Part shown: positions 8,153 through 16,427 of the stretch, in pieces | Layout of the letters: each line of letters begins with the position of its first letter | How positions within the stretch are numbered: the stretch's first letter is position 1 | From: CBDFGQ01 sp965247295 | GTDB lineage: Bacteria; Chloroflexota; Dehalococcoidia; Lucifugimonadales; JAGWBF01 | NCBI GenBank assembly: GCA_965247295.1 | Contig: CBDFGQ010000005.1 | Span: forward strand, 295,740-359,739 | DNA length: 64,000 bases | Reading direction: 5' to 3' | The notes under the pieces: generated by a model | Database searches by the model: none | What the model saw: only the letters and a program-made list of their open reading frames with translations | Told to the model about the DNA's origin: nothing | Made by a program: the position numbers and the translations under genes

Positions 8153-8356
8153 ATGCCTGAAGGGGGCATAGCATGCAAGATAGCTCGCATTAGAGTGGGA
8201 ATGAACCAATACGAGTTGGCTGGCAAGATCGGTTTACCTGTGATGGTTCCGTCCGAGATAGAAAACGGGACGCGAGCCGCCCCGCCAAATGTCGGGGAAA
8301 ATATCGATACGGCGTTGGAAGAGTTCGCACATTCCGGTGGGAATGCGGCGATTTGA
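8153..8356 (+). CDS. XRE-family helix-turn-helix regulator, short
   Basis: A 67-residue protein with an HTH_3 pattern: KIARIRVGMNQYELAGKIGL (helices 1-2), then VMVPSEIENGTRAAPPNV (recognition helix and following turn, compare the usual ISRIENGxRxP). It is divergent from the gene at 7557-8060, the arrangement of an island repressor. The start codon at 8153 has only a modest AGAGG upstream. It is short for an XRE protein and may be truncated. Confidence 0.6.
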   Translation: MPEGGIACKIARIRVGMNQYELAGKIGLPVMVPSEIENGTRAAPPNVGENIDTALEEFAHSGGNAAI

Positions 8357-8567
8357 ATGGGTTTTTCTGTACTAAATTTGATTCCCTCGTAACAAGGCCT
8401 GTTTGAGATGAGCCCTGGCGTGCGAAGGTGGTCTGGAGCGGAGGAGGCCACGGGATGCCGGCTGCTGGCCTCACCGCCCTATCTGCTGCGCTCAGGACAA
8501 GCGTGATCCCGTTGCGGTACCCCTTCCGTGGCTCAGGGCACCCGGTGGAAGTTGTGGAGCGGCGCCC

Positions 8568-10268
8568 TCATGCGGCCGCGACCGCAGGTACCGTCCCGAC
8601 CGCCCGCTGAGCCGTGTTCTCCATCTCCACCAGGCGTGCATGGACCATCCGCTTGAAGTTGCACGCCAACGCCTTCAGGTAGACGGCAAGCCGCACCCGA
8701 CGGCCCCCTCGCACGCGCAAGCGCCCAAGCCCGTGGGCGCGCTTCAGCTCGGAGTTCGTTCCCTCGATACCAGCCCTTATGTCATACCGCTTGCGCCACT
8801 CCTCGGTGGCCTCGGCCCTCCGGCGCCGCTCGATGTTCACCTTCACCAGGTCCGCCTTGAGGACGTAGGCCCCCGCACGCCGGTCCAGCTTCACTGGGCA
8901 ACAGGATCGCAAGGGGCAGGGCTCGCATGTTGTCCCGGCAAAGTGGACCTCTACCCGCTCCGGCGCATCCTTCAGCTCGTACTCCTCGATGGACGGGTGG
9001 CCGGCGGGGCACACCGTGGCCTGCTCCCCTGTGACGTCGATCTGAAAGTCCGCGGCGGTGAGCGGCGGTGGTCCGTCACCCTCTCCTTCGTGCGAGTTCC
9101 CCGGCGCCGACCCCGCCACCGGGCTCACCAGTTCCGTTCCCCGGCGCGAGGCTTCGAAGGCATTGCGGCCCGACCCATACGCCGTGTCGGCGAAGAGCTC
9201 GTCCGGTCGGACCTTCCGCTCCGCGAGCCCGTCAACGACCGGCACGCTCACGTCGGTGTCGCTCCCACTCGAGGGGGTCACCTCCACGTGGGTGATGAGC
9301 TGGGTGGCGTTCTCCTCGTGGCAGGTCTCCGCCACCTGCACCTCGTACCCCTTCCCCTTGTGGCCGCTGTAGGTCACATCCGGGTCGTGGGGCGATTGCA
9401 GCGAGTCGGCGGACACCTGCTTCGGGTCCTTCAAGGCCACGGGCACCTTGCATTCCCCAGCATCGTCGTCATCGTCCCTGGGGCGCCCGTCCTGGTGTTT
9501 GCCCACATGGCACTGCTCCCGCAGCAGCCGCTCCAGCAGCCGGTACTCCTCCAGCTGGGCAGCAGTCGTGCCATGGAACCGGTCCACCAGCCGGTAGAGG
9601 TCCCGGGCACAGACCGAAAGGCGTCGCCGACCCTCCCCCGTGCGGGCGTCCTCGTAGTGGGTCGCCTCGTCTTCTTCCTTCAAATAGCGCCCTAGGAGGC
9701 CCTCCGGAACCCCGGGGCGAAGCTCTGGGTGCTCCCAGCGCAAGGCCCGCAGGAACAACCGCATCGTCTCACAGAACAGGCCCAGCCGGGTGAGTGTGGC
9801 GATGTTGCTCATGATGTGGGTGGAGTCCAGCCGTTGCTTTCCGGTGCGTATGCCCAGCGCCTGGATGATCCGGTCCGTGGTCTCCTGGAAAGCCAGCCGG
9901 CCACCGTCGTGCTGCATCAGGCGAACTCGGAAGTTGTGGAGGGTCTTCTGGGGCAGGTGGGTCTCCTCGATGTCTAGCCGCAGGGCGTGGTGCCAGAGCA
10001 GGTTGAACTCTAGTTGTTCCAGAGCTTCATCGTCGGTGAGGTTGAACATCTCTTTGAGGAGGTGGACCCCGAGGACGGTCTGCACCGCCCGGTTGGGACG
10101 GCCGTTGTCCACGCAGTACATGGGAGCAAAGCGCTCCTCGTCAATCAGGGGGAGCGCCTCGTTTCGGAAAACCTCGGCCCAACTTCTCTCCAGGCGCTTA
10201 GCCTTCTTCGGCGTCACCAGGAACTGGGACTGCCAGAGGCTCTCTTGCGGGTCTCGTATTCGGAACAT
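8568..10268 (-). CDS. IS1182-type transposase (DDE, DUF772)
   Basis: A 566-residue transposase. The N-terminal DUF772-like region contains the blocks RPNRAVQTVLGVHLLKE and FNLLWHHALRLD. The DDE core includes RLDSTHIMSN (first Asp) and DELFADTAYGSG (second Asp), and the C-terminus has the basic block GIEGTNSELKRAHGLGRLR (Glu region). A Cys-rich segment (CEPCPLRSCCP) is present as in this family. It appears full length. I could not fix the terminal inverted repeats; the element probably covers about 8390-10350. Confidence 0.85.
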   Translation of the reverse strand: MFRIRDPQESLWQSQFLVTPKKAKRLERSWAEVFRNEALPLIDEERFAPMYCVDNGRPNRAVQTVLGVHLLKEMFNLTDDEALEQLEFNLLWHHALRLDIEETHLPQKTLHNFRVRLMQHDGGRLAFQETTDRIIQALGIRTGKQRLDSTHIMSNIATLTRLGLFCETMRLFLRALRWEHPELRPGVPEGLLGRYLKEEDEATHYEDARTGEGRRRLSVCARDLYRLVDRFHGTTAAQLEEYRLLERLLREQCHVGKHQDGRPRDDDDDAGECKVPVALKDPKQVSADSLQSPHDPDVTYSGHKGKGYEVQVAETCHEENATQLITHVEVTPSSGSDTDVSVPVVDGLAERKVRPDELFADTAYGSGRNAFEASRRGTELVSPVAGSAPGNSHEGEGDGPPPLTAADFQIDVTGEQATVCPAGHPSIEEYELKDAPERVEVHFAGTTCEPCPLRSCCPVKLDRRAGAYVLKADLVKVNIERRRRAEATEEWRKRYDIRAGIEGTNSELKRAHGLGRLRVRGGRRVRLAVYLKALACNFKRMVHARLVEMENTAQRAVGTVPAVAAA

Positions 10269-10405
10269 CCTCCCCTCCCTCGGCCAGGCGCAGCGCCCAC
10301 GACCTTTTATTACATTATCCCCACCTTGCCCCAGGCTGGCGAGGGGTTTTTACGAATAAATCATGATTGGACTGATCGTACTGCCGCGAAACTCGGAGGG
10401 GATGC

Positions 10406-10660
10406 ATGAACCCGAGGGACGCCTCCCTGCGTGGCCGGATTGGGGCTTATAGGCTTCATGCGACTCACGATCCCCGCGATACTACCAAAGCCGCCCGCAA
10501 ATCCTTCCTCGCTCGATTCGAATTAGAAGTTGATCCCGATGGGGTGTTGCCAGAAGCCGAACGTCGGCGGCGGGCCGAAGCCGCACGCAAAGCCTATTTC
10601 CTTCTCCTCGCGTTGAAGTCTGCCAGGGCGAGACGCCGGCCCAAAAACGAGCCGGGGTAA
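10406..10660 (+). CDS. Small conserved hypothetical protein, Arg/Ala-rich
   Basis: An 84-residue basic protein with a well-placed GGAGGG before the ATG. It contains the run LHATHDPRDTTKAARKSFLAR followed by PEAERRRRAEAARKAYF. I recognise it only as the type of short, highly conserved hypothetical common on actinobacterial and related genomes and often next to mobile elements. No function is known to me. A soluble helical, possibly nucleic-acid-binding role is a guess from its charge. Confidence 0.6.
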   Translation: MNPRDASLRGRIGAYRLHATHDPRDTTKAARKSFLARFELEVDPDGVLPEAERRRRAEAARKAYFLLLALKSARARRRPKNEPG

Positions 10661-11041
10661 AAGAGCCTCCCCCCACGTGGTCCGCTGACTAGGCGAGTCA
10701 TGGGAGGCACGCCCGAACCGATGAAAAAAGGACATATACCCCCTGATGATATTCAGCGGTTCGCTCATAGGTGTTTTGTAAGAGGCCCCGCCGTTCTTAT
10801 CCTATATTGGCCAGATTAGACCGCCCACGGAGCCTAAACGCATACCAAAGCCTGGCAGCCGTCATAGGCCACACTCCGACAGCTCTCCCCAGGTAAACGC
10901 TTCCCTCTGGGAGCGGGCGGAGATCGCAACGGACGATGCCGCTTCGCAAGGTCAGGGGCGATAGAGTAGGGGAAACCCATCGGTGAAGACGGTGGGCCCT
11001 GTGAAAACCTACCGCCGACAGCAATAGGTAGATTGCAGCCT

Positions 11042-11919
11042 ATGACATATCGTAACATTCCCGCCGCGATCGGGTAACTCGTTCGCGAAGCTACGCGGCT
11101 ACTGGAAAGCGGCATTCCCGTTATCCTTCTCCAGCACGGGCTCAAGCCCCCTATTCGGGGTCCCAGCGGCTCCTGGCTAGTCGTCACCGAACCTGAGATT
11201 GTCGAATCGGCTATTGTGGCAGCATCCCAACGTCGTCCCGCCAACCTCGGAGGCGTTCTGGCCCCCAAAATGGATAGTCCGCTGATAGTGGTGGACGACT
11301 ATGGACCGGAGACATGGGGGAAACTCGAAGAGCTTGAGGTATCGGGCCGGGAGGATGTCTGGATTCAACGGACCGGTAGGGGCAACCGTTAGTTCTATTT
11401 CTACTCTGATCATATCCCACCGCCGAGGGGTCGTCAGGGCCGGAGGGCTTCCAGTCGATCTCCTCTCTGATGGATACGTCGTCGTCCATCCCTCTAGCAC
11501 ACACCTGGAACCTACGGGTGGAGGGCCGTACCGATGGACGAAGGGATATAGCCCAGCGGATATCCCCTTGGCCGAACTTGCCCATCCCCCAGAGGCGCTA
11601 CTCCGGTGGTGGACAGAGCAGGCCCACAAGGAGAGGCCTCGAGTCCAGGGCAACGCTGGGAAGCTTAAGGCGTGGCAGTTATTGGACGATATCATTTCCG
11701 AAGGCCGTCGTAATGCCACGCTGACCCAGATCGGTGGCTGCCTGCGGCTATACCATCCCACCCACGTCGTGGAAGCATTGCTCATGATTGTCAATGACGC
11801 CCGGTGCCGTCCCCCCTTGGATGACCCCGAGGTACGAGCCGTCGCCAGGAGTTATGCGCTACCCCCGACCAGGTGTGGCTGGGCACCCCAGGGCGTCGGT
11901 TCCGCGATATGTACGGGAG
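11042..11919 (+). pseudogene. Primase-polymerase (Prim-Pol, AEP superfamily) pseudogene
   Basis: A decayed bifunctional DNA primase/polymerase such as those on plasmids and integrative elements. ATG 11042 begins a frame that hits TAA at 11075 and continues with LLESGIPVILL, the metal-binding-type block PLIVVDDYGPETW and WIQRTGRGNR. It then hits TAG at 11390 (expected CAG) followed by FYFYSD. A +1 shift near 11430 leads to VDLLSDGYVVVHPSSTH and the PriCT-like region EGRRNATLTQIGGCLR. A one-base loss in a C-run near 11862-11866 shifts frame again into PDQVWLGTPGRRF. With two stops and two frameshifts it cannot make a working enzyme. It would have been the replication gene of the island. Confidence 0.72.
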
Positions 11920-12304
11920 TAGTACTCCGGTGGCTAGCCTCAAGTATACGCTGCATGAGGGTCCTTACAAGTTTTCCACAGATCTGGGGGTCGAACTACA
12001 TTTGAAAAACACTCAACTGGATAAGTACGGCCGGATTCACGCCGATGCCCGATTCGTTACCCGCGAGGGCGCTGTACTGGGATTGGCGCATGGAGACCTC
12101 ACCTCGGGGCAGTTGAAACGTGACCTGGCGGCCCAAGTGGCGGCAAGGAATAGCGGCGACCCCGTAAGATGGGAGAACGCGGTGATCGAAGCTGTGGTGG
12201 CCCTCGAAGTTGACCCTAACGTCGTCTCCCAGGAGCTCCCCCTCTCCAATCCATACCTTATTTCGGCCCATGAGTACGTTTCATCGATGCCCCCACGACG
12301 GTAG
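11909..12304 (+). CDS. Hypothetical protein downstream of the primase remnant
   Basis: A 131-residue open frame from ATG 11909; the more compact natural start may be near SSTPVASLKYTLHEGPYKF. It contains VELHLKNTQLDKYGRIHADARFV and DLTSGQLKRDLAAQVAARNS and ends abruptly at MPPRR. I do not recognise the family. Proteins in this position on prim-pol islands are often the N-terminal part of an ATPase/helicase, so it may be the surviving front of a longer decayed gene, but no Walker motif follows. Confidence 0.4.
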   Translation: MYGSSTPVASLKYTLHEGPYKFSTDLGVELHLKNTQLDKYGRIHADARFVTREGAVLGLAHGDLTSGQLKRDLAAQVAARNSGDPVRWENAVIEAVVALEVDPNVVSQELPLSNPYLISAHEYVSSMPPRR

Positions 12305-12434
12305 GAGGTAGTTGAGGGTCTGTGTGAGCGTGGCACACTTCAAGCTGTGGTCGCGAAGCCGAAGGTGGTTAAGTCCCTGGTGACGCTGGGGCTGGCTGTG
12401 GAGAAGACTCGCACGGGAGCTGGATGCCATTGTA

Positions 12435-12644
12435 GTGGTTGTTACCCATAACCGAAATGCCCAGGGAGACTTGGGGGAACGGATAGCGGGCTCGATTCAG
12501 CCCCTTGCTGTGCCGTATAGCATTATAGAGATCCGTAGGCACCAGGCGCTCACGAAGTTGCAGCGATGGGTTTCATATGTGGGGCATGAATGGGCTGATC
12601 TTGAAGACACATGGACCACATATAGTCTTTGGTCATTTAGATAG
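12435..12644 (+). CDS. Gene fragment of unknown type
   Basis: A short frame whose codons continue upstream into LDAIVVVVTHN and downstream into GERIAGSIQPLAVPYSIIEIR. The hydrophobic strand ending in THN resembles the end of a P-loop ATPase core, but no Walker A motif is nearby. It has no good ribosome site and lies between two decayed stretches, so it is probably a remnant. Confidence 0.25.
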   Translation: MVVTHNRNAQGDLGERIAGSIQPLAVPYSIIEIRRHQALTKLQRWVSYVGHEWADLEDTWTTYSLWSFR

Positions 12645-12689
12645 AAAAAACTTGCGCTCTGCAGCTTGCCGCCTGTGCACGCCGGAGAT

Positions 12690-13532
12690 ATGACGGCAAG
12701 CCGAGAGCGTGTCAAACTAAACCACCCGCACCGAATTGAGGTGCTGCTTAGAGCAGTAGCCGGGGCCACAAGTTCAAGCGGCAATGGTCAAAGACTGGAA
12801 CTGACGGCTTCTCACCCCGAAGGAAATCGCCGTTCGAATCGGCTTTGCCGCATTCGGCTACGTTTATGTCAGGACCCCCAGGACTTCCGCGTTTTCCGAG
12901 AGATTATCGACACCTATCACACCTACAAGCCCTCGAAGCGATCTCCGGGAAGGAAACTCTGTTGGCTTATCGAAAGCACCGGGTCAGAAATTTTCGGCTC
13001 CATCGCCGTCCACAGCGAAGTCCTCACCATCAAGGCCAGGGATGACTTTTTCGGCTGGAACCGGGACCAGAGGGTAGCTAACCTGACCAAGGTCGCGAAT
13101 AACTACGGGTTCGCTCTGAAAGTTCGGGGAATCGGGTCAAGGGTCCGTTCTCCATTAGAGTCCAACGCCAAGAAACGCTGGAAGGAACGCTACGGCGAGA
13201 GGCTTGTGCTGCTCGAATCCTGTGTCCAGTCTCCGTATGAGGGAACTGTGTACAAGGCCGCAAACTGGACCTACATCGGGATGACCAAGGGCTTCGCGGT
13301 TCGAAGGGCACCGATAGCGCTATGGAAGCAAGCGGGAGGCGAGAGACAGAGGCTGTTCGAGTCAGACCCGAGAGGTGCAGCCAGAAAGTACGCGACCTGG
13401 AACAGCGGTCAGTTGGTTAAGGTCACTCCCACGCCGAAGAAGCTGATTTTCGTACGACCATTAAATCGCCACTGGAGAGGGGTGCTATCGAAGATGGACG
13501 ATCAGGACGGCAAGGTTCCCACGCCAAGTTGA
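12690..13532 (+). CDS. DUF4338 / DruA-like protein
   Basis: A 280-residue protein whose central part fits the DUF4338 (DruA) pattern. FRVFREIIDTYHTYKPS opens the domain, followed by LCWLIES, the block RDDFFGWNRDQRVANL, VANNYGFAL, KKRWKERYGERLVLLESC and YKAANWTYIGMTKG; these correspond to the GW..RxxNL, W...YG..P.LLET and YRAANW..xG.T.G blocks of that family. DUF4338 proteins include DruA of the Druantia anti-phage system and proteins associated with transposons; no druE-like helicase is seen here. ATG 12690 is chosen after CCGGAGA; TTG 12666 is also possible. The first 60 residues are low-complexity and may not be native. It lies next to the truncating IS at 13702. Confidence 0.62.
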   Translation: MTASRERVKLNHPHRIEVLLRAVAGATSSSGNGQRLELTASHPEGNRRSNRLCRIRLRLCQDPQDFRVFREIIDTYHTYKPSKRSPGRKLCWLIESTGSEIFGSIAVHSEVLTIKARDDFFGWNRDQRVANLTKVANNYGFALKVRGIGSRVRSPLESNAKKRWKERYGERLVLLESCVQSPYEGTVYKAANWTYIGMTKGFAVRRAPIALWKQAGGERQRLFESDPRGAARKYATWNSGQLVKVTPTPKKLIFVRPLNRHWRGVLSKMDDQDGKVPTPS

Positions 13533-13559
13533 AGCCTCCTCAACGCCAAAAGGGTCTTC

Positions 13560-13701
13560 ATGACAAGCTATTCATCCCAATTCAACCAAGAGGTACGTAA
13601 GCGACTGCAGTCGCTGAGAGGCCAGATCGACGAGGACCTGCCCAGGTTAGAGGACTTGTCACTTAACTTGACCTTTAGACAGGCTGACGAACTCCTTGGG
13701 G
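13560..13701 (+). CDS. Hypothetical protein, 3' end cut off by IS3 copy B
   Basis: An ATG at 13560 opens a frame of about 47 native residues (MTSYSSQFNQEVRKRL...), helical and charged, which runs into the IS end at 13702. Native sequence stops at RQADELLG. No family is recognisable from this short piece. It starts 28 bases after the DUF4338 gene and could be its operon partner. The sequence beyond the IS (14974 on) does not obviously continue it. Confidence 0.4.
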
Positions 13702-13735
13702 TGAGGTCGGACGTAAATAGTGGACACCAAACCTT

Positions 13736-14599
13736 TCATGCTGCTGGTAGTCCGGCATAGAATCTCTGCTCATACGCCGCGGGTGACAGGAACCCCAGCC
13801 TGGCCTGGCGGCGCTGGCGGTTATAGAAGAGCTCGATATATTCCGTGATCTCTCGAGCTGCCTCCTGCCTGCTTCTGTAATGACGGTGGTGGACCAACTC
13901 CTGCTTGAGTGTGGCCCAGAAGCTCTCCATCGGAGCATTATCAAAGCAGTTCCCCTTCCCGCTCATGGAAGATCGCAGGCCAGACCGCTCGAGAAAACCT
14001 CTGTATTCCTGGGAGCAATACTGACTGCCTCGGTCAGAGTGATGCATCAGGCCCCTCGCTGGACGTTTGGCTCTCAGCGCCCGCAATAGAGACTGACTAA
14101 CCAGGTTCTTGGTCATCCGCTCTCCCATGGCATAGCCCACAATCTCTCCGGTGAACAGGTCCTTGTGGCCCGCCAGATATAGCCAGCCCTCATCGGTCGG
14201 TATATAGGTGATGTCACTCACCCACACAGTGTTCGGCCTCCAGACCTTGAACTGCTGGCCCAATATGTTATCCGCAACCGGTAGTCTGTGCCCGGAGTCG
14301 GTGGTGGCCTTGAATCTCCTCTTCTGCCTGCAGCGTATGCCAAGCTTCTTTCGGATACGCTTGATGCGACAGATGCCCACCCGAACACCATGCTCCGCCA
14401 GGTCGCGCTGTAACCGTTCCGGGCCATAGGTCTGTCTCGTCCGCTTATGGGCTGCCCTGATCTCCAGCTCCAGCCGCACTTCCTCCTGTGCTCGCCTGGA
14501 CGATGGCCGGTCCACCCAGGCATAGTAGCCACTGGCCGATACGTTCAACAACCGGCCCAAGACACATTTGGGGTAGTCGAGCCGCAGTTCTTTCATCAT
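13736..14599 (-). CDS. IS3-family transposase OrfB
   Basis: A 287-residue DDE transposase with an N-terminal HTH_21-type region (SASGYYAWVDRPSS, RQTYGPERLQRDL) and an rve integrase core. Catalytic blocks are WVSDITYI, HHSDRGSQY and NAPMESFW. It overlaps OrfA by four bases (ATGA). Upstream on its strand the OrfA reading contains a run of seven A followed by G (complement of 14641-14647); a -1 slip there leads, without a stop, into this frame, so the usual IS3 OrfAB fusion can be made. Confidence 0.93.
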   Translation of the reverse strand: MMKELRLDYPKCVLGRLLNVSASGYYAWVDRPSSRRAQEEVRLELEIRAAHKRTRQTYGPERLQRDLAEHGVRVGICRIKRIRKKLGIRCRQKRRFKATTDSGHRLPVADNILGQQFKVWRPNTVWVSDITYIPTDEGWLYLAGHKDLFTGEIVGYAMGERMTKNLVSQSLLRALRAKRPARGLMHHSDRGSQYCSQEYRGFLERSGLRSSMSGKGNCFDNAPMESFWATLKQELVHHRHYRSRQEAAREITEYIELFYNRQRRQARLGFLSPAAYEQRFYAGLPAA

Positions 14600-14910
14600 C
14601 GCGTACCGGGCAGCGACTCCCTGGCAAAGTACGCGGCTGCTTTTTTTAGTATGTCCCGCTCCATCTTCACTTCCGCCAGTTCCTTCTTCGTCCGGGCAAG
14701 GTCCATCTCTACTTCTGTCATGGGCCTGTACGTCTTGCCCACATCTCCCAGTTTGCCAGCCCTATGTGCCTTCACCCAGTACCCTAATGTCGATGGCGGC
14801 AAGGACAGCCGGCGGCCTGCCTCTGGCAATGATAGCTTCTCTTCTGTTACCAGCCTCACTGCTTCCTGCCGGAATTCCCTGCTGTACCTTCCTTGTGGAA
14901 CCCTTTTCAT
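14596..14910 (-). CDS. IS3-family transposase OrfA
   Basis: A 104-residue DNA-binding subunit with an HTH_Tnp_1 domain (FRQEAVRLVTEEKLSLPEAGRRL) and a C-terminal leucine-zipper-like stretch (TKKELAEVKMERDILKKA). It binds the IS ends. The A7G slippery run lies near its 3' end. Confidence 0.92.
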   Translation of the reverse strand: MKRVPQGRYSREFRQEAVRLVTEEKLSLPEAGRRLSLPPSTLGYWVKAHRAGKLGDVGKTYRPMTEVEMDLARTKKELAEVKMERDILKKAAAYFARESLPGTR

Positions 14911-15024
14911 TCTGACACCTCCGTCGTATTATCCTACTCCGACTTTGGTGTCCATTTTTTCCATCCTACCTCACACATCTCTAACGAAGTTAACCGATTA
15001 AGGCGACGTCTACCCGGCATCACC

Positions 15025-15261
15025 ATGGCCAGAATAGACCTGTTTGATGTGAACACAATTGACCGGAACCGTGGGGTACTGGCCCAGGTCACCCTAAGCA
15101 TTAACGGCTCCACGATCAAAGGTCAGGAGCATGCCGGCAACTCTATTGCCGCATTTGACTTCGTTATAGCCGGGATAGGCCGAAGGCTGGAGCCTTACGG
15201 TGGCGAGATTCAGAGCAATCCAAGGGAGCTCGTAAATGGCAACTGTGCTCGTGGTCGATGA
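15025..15261 (+). CDS. Hypothetical protein, possible small-molecule-binding regulatory fold
   Basis: A 78-residue frame from ATG 15025 that overlaps the following receiver gene by 26 bases. The sequence IDLFDVNTIDRNRGVLAQV, then TLSINGSTIKGQE, then a helix IAAFDFVIAGIGRRL loosely resembles the LeuA-type regulatory domain pattern (beta-hairpin 'VTL.xxGxxxxG' then an Ala-rich helix). The likeness is weak and no full-length LeuA is present. The frame is open back to the IS boundary at 14974, so it may be the 3' end of a gene cut by the IS. Confidence 0.4.
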   Translation: MARIDLFDVNTIDRNRGVLAQVTLSINGSTIKGQEHAGNSIAAFDFVIAGIGRRLEPYGGEIQSNPRELVNGNCARGR

Positions 15262-15664
15262 CCAGATAGATTTTTGCCGGTTGGCACGGCAGATTCTCGG
15301 TGTGTCCACTCAGTTCTTGGTTCTGGGGGAATCCTATAGCGCCAACGAGGCCATGAGATTGGTCGAGGAGCTCAAGCCGGATTGTGTCCTCATTGATGTG
15401 GAAATGGAGGGGATCGGCGGGTTAGAAGCTTCCTCATTGATTCGACGCCAATTTCCTGAGACCCAGGTGGTGCTTATGAGCGTCTACGATGAGACGGGGT
15501 ACGGGGATCTGGCCGCACGAGCTGGTGCCATTGGTTTCATTCCCAAAAGAGAATTGTCTGCCGAATCGCTGAATCGTATCCTCAGTCAGGCCCGCAGACG
15601 CCCCTCTGTGCGAAGCGATACTCACAGGGCGTGTCGGCCGCAAACCTTGGGTGAACGATTATAA
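15236..15664 (+). CDS. Response regulator receiver protein (NarL-type receiver, no output domain)
   Basis: A 142-residue protein with a receiver domain: DDQ (residues 8-10), phospho-acceptor Asp in CVLIDVEMEG near residue 53, Ser in LMSVYD and Lys in FIPKREL. The spacing and the IGFIPK block resemble NarL/FixJ receivers, but the C-terminal LuxR HTH is absent; the last 30 residues are Arg-rich with no fold apparent. It is the first gene of the stress-type cluster, 45 bases before a UspA gene. Confidence 0.8.
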   Translation: MATVLVVDDQIDFCRLARQILGVSTQFLVLGESYSANEAMRLVEELKPDCVLIDVEMEGIGGLEASSLIRRQFPETQVVLMSVYDETGYGDLAARAGAIGFIPKRELSAESLNRILSQARRRPSVRSDTHRACRPQTLGERL

Positions 15665-15708
15665 GTCGAACCTCCGTTAAAACGCGCCCGTGCTTATTGA
15701 GGCCAATC

Positions 15709-16242
15709 ATGTACCAGAAAGCCCTTATACCTTTGGACGGAACCAAGGAAGCCGAGCAGGTGGTCGACCTGGTCCGACGAGACCTCGGGCCCGACAGCAC
15801 GCTGATCCTATTGCACGTCATCGCCCCCGATAGGCTGATCAAACCCTGGGAGGTTGTACTGCTTGCCAGCCGGATGGAGGAGGGGCAACGTACCAGGTCG
15901 GTGAACTGCCTCCTTGGAAGTCACATGGGAGAACTAAACGACTCCGGGGCAATGCTTTATCTTGCAGGTGCGGCCCGACGATTAGGAGGCGACTCCTGCC
16001 GCTGCAGATGCGAGATAGCCGTACATGAGTCCGTAGCCCGGGGCATAGTCGACTTCTCCAGGCGTGAGGAAGTCGATCTCATAGCGATCTATACCCACGA
16101 CCGAAAAAGGCGACTGGCCAGGCTCATCGGGAAAAGCATCGCCAGAGATGTACAGCAAAGGGCTCCCATTGAGGTAAGGGTGTTCAGCCCCCGGGAACTG
16201 GGGGTTGCGGCTTTGGCGGAACAAGGCCAGGAGAATGAGTGA
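15709..16242 (+). CDS. Universal stress protein (UspA family)
   Basis: A 177-residue UspA-like protein. The N-terminus ALIPLDGTKEAEQVV is the typical first strand and helix, and REEVDLIAIYTHDRKRRLARL corresponds to the end of the fold. The expected ATP-binding G-x2-G-x9-G(S/T) motif is replaced by THDRKRRLARLIGKS, so nucleotide binding is doubtful. ATG 15709 follows GAGG at good spacing. It is a paralogue of the N-terminal half of the protein at 20682-21662 (shared IYTHDRK block). An IS has inserted 74 bases downstream, separating it from the sigma factor gene. Confidence 0.82.
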   Translation: MYQKALIPLDGTKEAEQVVDLVRRDLGPDSTLILLHVIAPDRLIKPWEVVLLASRMEEGQRTRSVNCLLGSHMGELNDSGAMLYLAGAARRLGGDSCRCRCEIAVHESVARGIVDFSRREEVDLIAIYTHDRKRRLARLIGKSIARDVQQRAPIEVRVFSPRELGVAALAEQGQENE

Positions 16243-16427
16243 TGCTGGGATGATTAAACGTGGACCTCTGATGAATGGCACAGGGCGCGGTGGCAAATCG
16301 CTTCAGCATGAAGAGTGTAGGGTGTCAGCGCAATTGGACACTATTGAGGCCTAGAAAACCGAAGAGGTTGGGGGTGGTAGAGGCTCCTTCAGAGGGGTAG
16401 ATTAACCCTAAGTGAAAGGAGTCATCG

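Larger units (their letters stand above)
13702..14973 (-). mobile_element. IS3-family insertion sequence, copy B (complete, 1272 bp)
   Basis: Both ends begin TGAGGT and share a roughly 30-base inverted repeat ending in TGGACACCAAA (13702 on, and the complement ending at 14973). It encodes OrfA and OrfB on the minus strand. The flanking bases (GGGG before 13702, CACA after 14973) do not form a target duplication. It is inverted relative to the near-identical copy A at 1-612. Confidence 0.9.

Noticed and set aside
8640..9695. Long plus-strand open frame opposite the IS1182-type transposase
   Set aside because: Antisense shadow with Pro/Arg/His-rich low-complexity protein.
12690..13532. Complete Druantia defence system
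   Set aside because: Only the DruA-like gene is present; no DruE-type helicase or other Dru genes are near.
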